Positions 1 through 4,899 of a DNA stretch of 6,891 nt are shown piece after piece (within the stretch, counting starts at the first letter, position 1; each line of letters begins with the position of its first letter). The notes below the pieces were generated by a model. The model was not told where the DNA came from. It worked only from the letters and a program-made list of their open reading frames with translations, and searched no databases. The stretch lies in assembly GCF_040605455.1 (NCBI RefSeq), contig NZ_JBEXCV010000270.1, forward strand, positions 1 to 6,891. Reading direction: 5' to 3'. The stretch is from Embleya sp040605455. GTDB lineage: Bacteria; Actinomycetota; Actinomycetes; Streptomycetales; Streptomycetaceae. The position numbers and the translations under genes are program-made.

Positions 1-95
1 TCGATGGGCCGGGTGGGTGGTGCTGACCAGGTGGTGCTGTCGTGGCTGTAGCGGATCAGGTACTGGGCGAATTGGCGACGTTCGGCCGGGTCCCA
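1..95 (-). other. Unidentified protein-coding-like fragment at the left edge (minus strand, runs off the window)
   Basis: On the minus strand, the frame beginning at about position 95 reads WDPAERRQFAQYLIRYSHD and continues open to the window edge. It has a normal protein composition and about 79% G/C at third codon positions, which suggests genuine coding sequence. I do not recognise the family. The frame stays open upstream through the LysR promoter region but has no ATG, GTG or TTG there, so it has no start of its own in the window. It begins almost exactly where the similarity to a DapA-family N-terminus ends. I infer a rearrangement junction, with this piece coming from another gene or an element remnant. 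Its function is unknown. Confidence 0.35.
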
Positions 96-163
96 TCTCC
101 GTCGGCGGCGAACGGCGTGACGAGCGGTACGTGAACCCCGCGCAGGGGTGGAAGTCGGTCCAT
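56..163 (-). pseudogene. N-terminal remnant of a dihydrodipicolinate synthase / N-acetylneuraminate lyase family gene
   Basis: A minus-strand ATG at 163 opens a 35-codon frame ending in TGA at 56-58. Its first part contains LRGVHVPLVTPFAADG. This matches the first beta strand of the DapA/NanA class I aldolase family, where a G-x-x-VPLVTPF-x-x-DG pattern is typical. Intact members are around 300 residues TIM barrels that condense or cleave pyruvate-linked substrates through a Schiff-base lysine. Here the similarity stops near position 98, after about 22 residues, and the frame ends 14 codons later, so barrel and catalytic lysine are absent. The fragment is divergent from the LysR gene with 71 bp between start codons, a common arrangement for a LysR regulator and its target. 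The alternative is chance similarity, but the match is long and sits right at the start codon. Confidence 0.55.
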
Positions 164-189
164 GCCACCAGGGTGACCCGCGGATTTCG

Positions 190-234
190 TTCAGGTCCAG
201 TTCACATTTGTGAATTCGAGCGTAAGCTGAGCTG
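190..234 (+). promoter_or_regulatory. Divergent control region: LysR-type operator dyad and probable leaderless promoter
   Basis: TTCACATTTGTGAA at 201-214 is an inverted repeat with 6-bp perfect arms and a 2-bp spacer. From 202 to 214 it fits the T-N11-A consensus of LysR-type operators. It sits in an A/T-rich island within very G+C-rich DNA. TTCACA (201-206) could serve as a -35 box with TAAGCT (223-228) as a TAnnnT -10 box, 16 bp apart. Transcription would then start at about 235, the A of the LysR ATG, which agrees with the lack of a Shine-Dalgarno sequence there. Binding at the dyad would cover the -35 box and could give autoregulation. The dyad is seen; the promoter and leaderless reading are inferred. 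Confidence 0.5.
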
Positions 235-1197
235 ATGCTCGATGTCCGCCGCCTGCGCCTGCTGCGCGAACTCTCGCTGCGCGGCACGATCGCCGCCGTC
301 GCCGAGGCGCTCGCCTTCACCCCGTCCGCGGTCTCCCAACAACTCGCCACCCTCGAACGCGAGGCGGGTGTGCCCTTGCTGGAGCGCACCGGTCGGCGGG
401 TCACCCTCACCCCCGCCGGCCGGAACCTGGTCCGGCACGCGGAGGCCGTCCTGGATCACCTGGAGCAGGCCGCCGCGGAGCTGGCCGACACGCGCCGCGG
501 TCTGGCGGGCCCGCTGCGGATCGGCACCTTCCCCACCGCGACCCGAACGATCGTCCCGGCCGCGCTGGCCTGTCTCGGCGACCGGCATCCGGGCCTGGAG
601 CCGATGGTGCTGGAGATCGATCCGGCCGGCGTCGCGAGCGCACTGCGTGCGGGTGACCTGGATGTGGCGCTGATCCACGAGTACGACTTCGTCCCACCGA
701 CGGACGAACCGGGCCTGGCCGCCCGGCCGTTGTGCAGCGAGCCGATGTACCTGGCGTCGGCGACACCCGCGCCGCCACCCGAGGCCGTCGCCTCGGTGCT
801 CGCGCACTGGCGCAACTCACCTTGGATCACCGCAACTTCGGGCACGATGTGCCACGCGATGACGATCCGGGCCTGCCAAGCCGCCGGGTTTACGCCGCAT
901 GTGCGTCACCAGGTGGACGACTTCGCCACCGTACTGGCGCTGGTCGCGGCCGGCCAGGGCGTCGCCGTCGTACCGCAGCTCGGGATCGCGGATCCGCCGC
1001 CCGCGGTGAGCCTGACCAGGCTGGCGATCCATCGCCGCACCCGGATCGCCTTCCGCAGCGGCGCCGCCGCACACCCCGCGGTGGTCGCGGCCGTCGAAGC
1101 CCTGCGCGCAGCCTTACCGGGCGAGCTGACCGATGCGTCACCACCTCCACCGGCCGCCGCACACCCGCCACGGCGGCGTCGACGACCGCACGCCTGA
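235..1197 (+). CDS. LysR-family transcriptional regulator
   Basis: This 320-residue protein has the LysR layout. An N-terminal winged helix-turn-helix covers about residues 1-65, with SAVSQQLATLEREAG as the recognition-helix segment followed by PLLERTGRRVTLTPAG. A linker helix spans about 66-90. A substrate-binding domain starts at GPLRIGTFP (about 92) and runs to about 290. The length is usual for the family. The last 20 or so residues are Pro/Arg-rich and probably unstructured. The ATG at 235 is preferred because homology starts at the next residues; there is no clear ribosome site, so translation may be leaderless. LysR proteins bind a small co-inducer and often control a divergent gene. 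Here the divergent partner is only a DapA-family remnant, so the original target may be lost. The effector cannot be predicted. Confidence 0.93.
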   Translation: MLDVRRLRLLRELSLRGTIAAVAEALAFTPSAVSQQLATLEREAGVPLLERTGRRVTLTPAGRNLVRHAEAVLDHLEQAAAELADTRRGLAGPLRIGTFPTATRTIVPAALACLGDRHPGLEPMVLEIDPAGVASALRAGDLDVALIHEYDFVPPTDEPGLAARPLCSEPMYLASATPAPPPEAVASVLAHWRNSPWITATSGTMCHAMTIRACQAAGFTPHVRHQVDDFATVLALVAAGQGVAVVPQLGIADPPPAVSLTRLAIHRRTRIAFRSGAAAHPAVVAAVEALRAALPGELTDASPPPPAAAHPPRRRRRPHA

Positions 1198-1224
1198 GCC
1201 CACCCGGCCGGCCGCGCAGCCGGG

Positions 1225-1251
1225 GCCGGGGTCGAGGTGGCCGACCCCGGC
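1225..1251 (+). terminator. Hairpin terminator after the LysR gene
   Basis: GCCGGGGTCG (1225-1234) and CGACCCCGGC (1242-1251) form a perfect 10-bp stem around a 7-nt loop, 28 bp after the LysR stop codon. No T tract follows, which is common for actinomycete terminators. The rest of 1198-1399 holds no gene that I can support. Confidence 0.6.
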
Positions 1252-1341
1252 AGCCCGTTGATCGACGCCGACGCCGGTCGGCGGCTCCCGTGTGCTCGCC
1301 CCGGCAGGCGGGGTATGGCACGCTCCATCCGAGCACGTCCA

Positions 1342-1363
1342 GGTGATCACCGAACGTCGGTGG
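1342..1363. promoter_or_regulatory. Overlapping palindromes upstream of the oxidoreductase gene (candidate operator)
   Basis: GGTGATCACC (1342-1351) is a perfect 10-bp palindrome. It overlaps a second inverted repeat, CACCGA-ACG-TCGGTG (1348-1362). The pair sits about 40-60 bp before the oxidoreductase start codon, where an operator would be expected. No clear -35 or -10 boxes were recognised. The regulatory role is inferred from symmetry and position only. Confidence 0.3.
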
Positions 1364-1399
1364 TCGCGCGGGATCGAGACCGAATTGTGGGGCACACCG

Positions 1400-2410
1400 A
1401 TGAACGACGGTACACGGACCATCCGTTGGGGGATCCTGGCCACCGGCGGCATCGCCGCCGACTTCACCCGGGCACTTCAGAGCCTGCCGAACACGGAGGT
1501 CGTCGCGGTCGGCTCGCGCAGCGCGGAGGCCGCGAAGGCGTTCGCCGAGCGGTTCGGCATCCCCCGCGCGCACGGCAGTTGGGCCGAACTGGCCGCCGAC
1601 GACGGCGTCGACGTCGTCTACGTGGCCACGCCGCACTCGGCGCACCGGATCGCGGCCGGGCTGTGCCTGGAGGCGGGCCGGGCCGTGCTGTGCGAGAAGG
1701 CGTTCACCCTCGATGCGCGGGAGGCCGGCGAACTGGTGGAGTCGGCCCGGGATCGCGGGCTGTTCCTGATGGAGGCGATGTGGACGTACTGCCACCCGCT
1801 GATCCGCCGACTGCGCGAGGTGATCGCCGCCGGCGAGATCGGCGAGATACGGAGCATCTCGGCGGCGTTCGGCTTCGCCGGGGAGTTCCCACCCGAGCAC
1901 CGGCTGCGCGATCCCGCTCAGGGCGGCGGCGCACTGCTCGATCTCGGCGTCTACCCGGTGTCCTTCGCCCAGTTGTTGCTCGGTGAGCCCGACGCGATCC
2001 GTGCCTGGGCGCACCTGACCCCCGAGGGAGTGGACGACAACACCGGGATCGTGTTGGGCTGGAACAGCGGCGCCGTGGCCACCCTCGGCTGCACGTTCAC
2101 CGCGGACACCGACGCCCCCGCGACGATCACCGGCACCAGGGGGCGGATCGAATTCGCCGACGGCTTCTTCTACCCGGACCGCTTCGTCATCCACCGCCCG
2201 GGCCGGGAGCCGCAGGCGGTCCTGCTCACCGAGGCCACCGCCGACCCCGAACGCGGCACCATGCGCCACGAGGCCGCCGAGGTGAACCGCTGTCTGCGCG
2301 CCGGCGAGACCGAATCGCCCCTCGTACCACTGGCGGGCACCCTCGCGGTGATGCGCACCCTGGACACGGTCCGCGCCCTGATCGGCGTCACCTACCCGGG
2401 GGTGGACTGA
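1400..2410 (+). CDS. Gfo/Idh/MocA-family NAD(P)-dependent oxidoreductase (dihydrodiol dehydrogenase-like)
   Basis: The 336-residue protein has an N-terminal Rossmann domain with RWGILATGGIAADF at about 9-22 for the dinucleotide and EVVAVGSRS (33-41) as the second strand. CEKAFTL (98-104) is the family EKP motif with Ala for Pro and Lys100 as the expected catalytic lysine. LMEAMWTY (123-130) and GGGALLDLGVYPVSF (176-190) are typical of the trans-1,2-dihydrodiol dehydrogenase branch, in which a Tyr, here Tyr185, takes the place of the usual His. The family oxidises or reduces a sugar, cyclitol or diol hydroxyl group with NAD(P); the substrate cannot be told here. The frame is open upstream to 1292, but similarity begins just after the ATG at 1400, so that start is chosen. 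Only a weak GTGGGG ribosome site lies before it. Terminators on both sides suggest a single-gene unit. Confidence 0.88.
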   Translation: MNDGTRTIRWGILATGGIAADFTRALQSLPNTEVVAVGSRSAEAAKAFAERFGIPRAHGSWAELAADDGVDVVYVATPHSAHRIAAGLCLEAGRAVLCEKAFTLDAREAGELVESARDRGLFLMEAMWTYCHPLIRRLREVIAAGEIGEIRSISAAFGFAGEFPPEHRLRDPAQGGGALLDLGVYPVSFAQLLLGEPDAIRAWAHLTPEGVDDNTGIVLGWNSGAVATLGCTFTADTDAPATITGTRGRIEFADGFFYPDRFVIHRPGREPQAVLLTEATADPERGTMRHEAAEVNRCLRAGETESPLVPLAGTLAVMRTLDTVRALIGVTYPGVD

Positions 2411-2466
2411 CCCACCCCGCCCCACACTCCACCCGGTGGACCTGCCCATCCTGCCAACCGGCCCGT

Positions 2467-2491
2467 CCTGCGGGAGGTTTCCTCCCGCAGG
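2467..2491 (+). terminator. Strong hairpin terminator after the oxidoreductase gene
   Basis: CCTGCGGGAGG (2467-2477) and CCTCCCGCAGG (2481-2491) form a perfect 11-bp stem with a TTT loop, 56 bp after the oxidoreductase stop. There is no T tract. It separates this gene from the secreted-protein gene, which must have its own promoter in 2492-2648. Confidence 0.8.
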
Positions 2492-2566
2492 TCACCCAAG
2501 TCGTCTCGGCCCGCTCCGGAACGCAGCCGGCCCCCTGCACTTCCCACGCAGTTCACGGCAAGTCAA

Positions 2567-2651
2567 GGCATCCGACGCCGGTATGCCGCAACCTTTTCGA
2601 CAGGAGGGTGTGCGCTGCCCGACCCCCTGAGACAAAGGACTGGTCATCTTG
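2567..2651 (+). promoter_or_regulatory. 5' leader of the secreted-protein gene with the ribosome site that sets its TTG start
   Basis: AAAGGA at 2634-2639 lies 9 nt before the TTG at 2649 and is the likely ribosome site. An in-frame TGA at 2628-2630 rules out any start further upstream. A stronger purine box, AGGAGGG (2602-2608), lies 40 nt upstream but is not followed at normal spacing by ATG, GTG or TTG. An imperfect inverted repeat spans 2567-2587 (GGCAT to ATGCC arms). I could not assign a convincing -35/-10 pair. The region 2492-2566 shows nothing else that I can support. Confidence 0.5.
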
Positions 2652-4082
2652 CGAACGCATTGGCGTGGAAGAGTCCGACTCGTCGCCGTCGCCCTGTCCG
2701 TCATGGCCCTCGGGTTGTCCGGCTCACCGGCATCCGCACAGGCCCCGGCGCACGAGCAGGTCGAGGCAGCGGCACAGGCACTACCCACCGTACGCATCAA
2801 CGAGATCGAGTCGAACGGCGGTACGCCCGGCGACTGGGTCGAGTTGGTCAACACCGGCTCCGCGGCCGCCGACATATCCGGCTGGATCGTCAAGGACAAC
2901 GACAACTCGCACTCGTACACCATCGCCGCCGGCACCTCGCTGCCGGCGGGCGGCCACCTGGCGCTTGACGTCGACTCCTCGTTCGGGCTGGGCAGTTCCG
3001 ACTCGGCACGACTGTTCCGGCCCGGCGGATCCACGCTGGTGGACTCCTACGCCTGGACCGCGCACGCCGGCACGACGTACGGCCGCTGCGCGGACGGCAC
3101 CGGTGCGTTCACCACGACCACCGCACCGACCAAGGGCGCGGCGAACGCGTGCGGGCAGCCGTCCGGAGCCGCCTGGCCGGGCGGCGCGAGCGTCACCGTC
3201 GCCGACGCCTCGAACGTGTTCGGCACGAACCTCAGCGGTCTCTCGTTCCAGAGCCCCGGCGTGCTGTGGGCGGTGCGGAACGGCCCGAGCAGGCTCTACC
3301 GGCTGGTGCCCAACGGTGTGACGTGGCGCCCGGATCCGACCGGTGGCTGGGCTTCCGGCAAGGCGCTGCACTACGCCGACGGGGCGGGCGACCCGGACGC
3401 GGAGGGCGTGAGCGTCACGCCCGACGGGATGTTCGTCGCCACCGAGCGCGACAACGACAACGACGGCGTCAGCAAGCCGAAGATCCTTCGCTTCGACGTC
3501 TCGGGTACGGCCGGCTCGCTGAACGCGACTGCGGAATGGAACCTCACCGCCGATCTGCCCGCGGTGGCCGCCAACAGCGGTCTCGAGGGCATCTCCTGGA
3601 TCCCGGACACGTTCCTCACCGCACACGGCTTCCGCGACGAACACACCGGCGCGGCCTACGACCCGGCCGCCTACCCGGGCCACGGCAGCGGCCTGGTCTT
3701 CGCGGGCCTGGAGGCCAACGGCACGGTGTATGCCTACGCGTTGAACCAAAGCGGCGGCGGATACACCCGGGTCGCCACGATCGCGAGCGGGTTCCCGGCG
3801 GTGATGGATCTCGAATTCGAGCCCGCGACCGGCCACTTGTGGGCCGCCTGCGACGACAGCTGCCATGGCCGGACCGCCGTGCTCGACATCGACGCGCAGG
3901 GTCGGTTCACCGTCACCACCCGGTACGACCGCCCCACCGCAATGCCCGACTACAACAACGAGGGCTTCGCGATCGCACCGCAGACCACCTGCGTCGCGGG
4001 CTTCAAGCCGGTGGTCTGGGCCGACGACGGCAACGACGGCGGCCACGCCCTTCGCACCGGCACCCTCGCCTGCACCCCGTAG
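2649..4082 (+). CDS. Secreted lamin-tail-domain protein with a C-terminal esterase-like/phytase-like beta-propeller region
   Basis: The 477-residue protein starts at TTG. Residues 1-30 form a signal peptide with a basic start, a hydrophobic core (LVAVALSVMALGL) and a probable cleavage after ASA at 28-30. An internal ATG at residue 19 would lose the basic region and is rejected. Residues about 46-168 are a bacterial lamin-tail domain: VRINEIESNG, DWVELVNTG, DISGWIVKD and later SYAWT. Residues about 180-477 contain spaced DAEGVS, GLEGISW and NNEGFAI motifs and an acidic DNDNDG loop (268-273). These resemble the SdiA-regulated or phytase/esterase-like propellers, which often bind calcium; catalysis is not proven. 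Six cysteines (147, 168, 401, 405, 448, 475) could form disulfides outside the cell. The protein is probably exported by Sec. The terminators around it suggest it is transcribed alone. Confidence 0.85.
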   Translation: MRTHWRGRVRLVAVALSVMALGLSGSPASAQAPAHEQVEAAAQALPTVRINEIESNGGTPGDWVELVNTGSAAADISGWIVKDNDNSHSYTIAAGTSLPAGGHLALDVDSSFGLGSSDSARLFRPGGSTLVDSYAWTAHAGTTYGRCADGTGAFTTTTAPTKGAANACGQPSGAAWPGGASVTVADASNVFGTNLSGLSFQSPGVLWAVRNGPSRLYRLVPNGVTWRPDPTGGWASGKALHYADGAGDPDAEGVSVTPDGMFVATERDNDNDGVSKPKILRFDVSGTAGSLNATAEWNLTADLPAVAANSGLEGISWIPDTFLTAHGFRDEHTGAAYDPAAYPGHGSGLVFAGLEANGTVYAYALNQSGGGYTRVATIASGFPAVMDLEFEPATGHLWAACDDSCHGRTAVLDIDAQGRFTVTTRYDRPTAMPDYNNEGFAIAPQTTCVAGFKPVVWADDGNDGGHALRTGTLACTP

Positions 4083-4106
4083 GCAAACCCGCACCGATCG
4101 AGCCAC

Positions 4107-4144
4107 GCGGGACGGGCGTTCCCACCGACGACCGCCCGTCCCGC
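4107..4144 (+). terminator. Hairpin terminator after the secreted-protein gene
   Basis: GCGGGACGGGCG (4107-4118) and CGCCCGTCCCGC (4133-4144) form a perfect 12-bp stem with a 14-nt loop, 24 bp after the TAG stop. No T tract is present. It is the first of two hairpins between convergent genes. Confidence 0.75.
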
Positions 4145-4164
4145 CGGCGCACCACCACCACGGA

Positions 4165-4217
4165 CCGTGGACCCGTCGTCCTCAGCCGACGGTCCGACGG
4201 GTTTGACCGGTCCACGG
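4165..4217. terminator. Nested inverted repeat between convergent genes, likely terminator for the methyltransferase operon
   Basis: The outer arms CCGTGGACC (4165-4173) and GGTCCACGG (4209-4217) are perfectly complementary. Inside, ACCCGTCG (4171-4178) can pair with CGACGGGT (4195-4202), or CCGTCG (4173-4178) with CGACGG (4187-4192), so several folds compete. On the minus strand the structure begins 13 bp after the methyltransferase stop, as expected for its terminator. It can also act on plus-strand readthrough. Confidence 0.7.
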
Positions 4218-4230
4218 CACGTCGTGCGCA

Positions 4231-4899
4231 TCAGACCCGGATGATCAACGCGTACCGTTCGTCCTCGACCGGCCCACCCCACAGATCCGGTTCGGCACTC
4301 AGCGGTTGCACCCGAAGGTCGGCGACCAGCGGTCGCACGACCGCGGTCAGGGCATCGGCACCGATCCCGCCGTGCCACGGCAGTTCCTCGGCACCGGCCA
4401 CATATGCCACATCCCGTTGCCCGGACTCACGCCACCGTCCCTCGACCAGCACCAGCCTGCCGCCGGACCGAAGGCGCCCGATCCACTCCCGCAAGGCCGC
4501 TTCGGGATCGGCGAGCGTCCACAAGAGGTGCCGGCACAGCACCACGTCGAACCGCTGCGCGCCGGTCGGCGGAAAGGCCGCGTCACCGACCAGAAAGCGG
4601 GCCGTCAGCCCGGCCCGAGCCACCTTCTCCCGGGCCTGTTCGATCATCCGCGGCGCCAGGTCGACCGCGGTCACCCGATGCCCGTCCCCGGCCGCAAGCA
4701 GCGTCAACGATCCGGTCCCACACCCGACATCGAGCACGTCGACCGCACCGGCCGGCATCCAGGATCGCAGCGCACGGGCCCACGCGAGCCGCGTGCCCTC
4801 GGCCGCCAATCCGTGATCGGGCTCGTCGTCGAAGGACGTGGCCGCATTGTTCCAATACTCCGCGATCACGGAGTCGACGGCCGTGGGTTCGCTACTCAT
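4231..4899 (-). CDS. Class I SAM-dependent methyltransferase
   Basis: The 222-residue protein has the Methyltransf_11 pattern. An N-terminal YWNNAATSFDDEPDHG (15-30) is typical of UbiE/BioC-like enzymes. Motif I, VLDVGCGTGSL, lies at 55-65, an acidic residue ending motif post-I at Asp80 (VTAVD), motif II at VGDAAF (104-109), then FDVVLCRHLLWTL (117-129) and GGRLVLVEG (146-154). These bind S-adenosylmethionine; the substrate is not predictable. It is cytosolic, with no signal or membrane segment. The frame is open upstream to an ATG at 4953, but GAGAGG (4909-4914) sits 9 nt before the ATG at 4899, so that start is chosen; an ATG at 4908 touches the ribosome site and is unlikely. This start overlaps the stop of the upstream ATPase gene as ATGA, which points to translational coupling in one operon. 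Confidence 0.88.
   Translation of the reverse strand: MSSEPTAVDSVIAEYWNNAATSFDDEPDHGLAAEGTRLAWARALRSWMPAGAVDVLDVGCGTGSLTLLAAGDGHRVTAVDLAPRMIEQAREKVARAGLTARFLVGDAAFPPTGAQRFDVVLCRHLLWTLADPEAALREWIGRLRSGGRLVLVEGRWRESGQRDVAYVAGAEELPWHGGIGADALTAVVRPLVADLRVQPLSAEPDLWGGPVEDERYALIIRV

Noticed and set aside
17..235. 72-codon plus-strand open frame ending at the LysR start codon
   Set aside because: It lies antisense to the DapA-like remnant, has no recognisable domain and an Arg/Gly/Cys-heavy composition typical of out-of-frame G+C-rich DNA.
1292..1399. Longer oxidoreductase starting at 1292
   Set aside because: The 36 additional residues lack family similarity and would read through the candidate operator; Rossmann homology begins just after the ATG at 1400.
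890..2449. 519-codon minus-strand open frame across the LysR and oxidoreductase genes
   Set aside because: It is antisense to two clearly homologous genes. Long stop-free antisense frames are expected at this G+C content, and it shows no family motif.
2781..4106. 441-codon minus-strand open frame opposite the secreted protein
   Set aside because: Its composition (Arg/Gly/Val-rich) is that of a shadow frame, while the opposite strand has a signal peptide and a lamin-tail domain.
3149..4816. 555-codon plus-strand open frame through the secreted-protein and methyltransferase regions
   Set aside because: It crosses two strong hairpins, is extremely Arg-rich, and overlaps genes with clear motifs in other frames.
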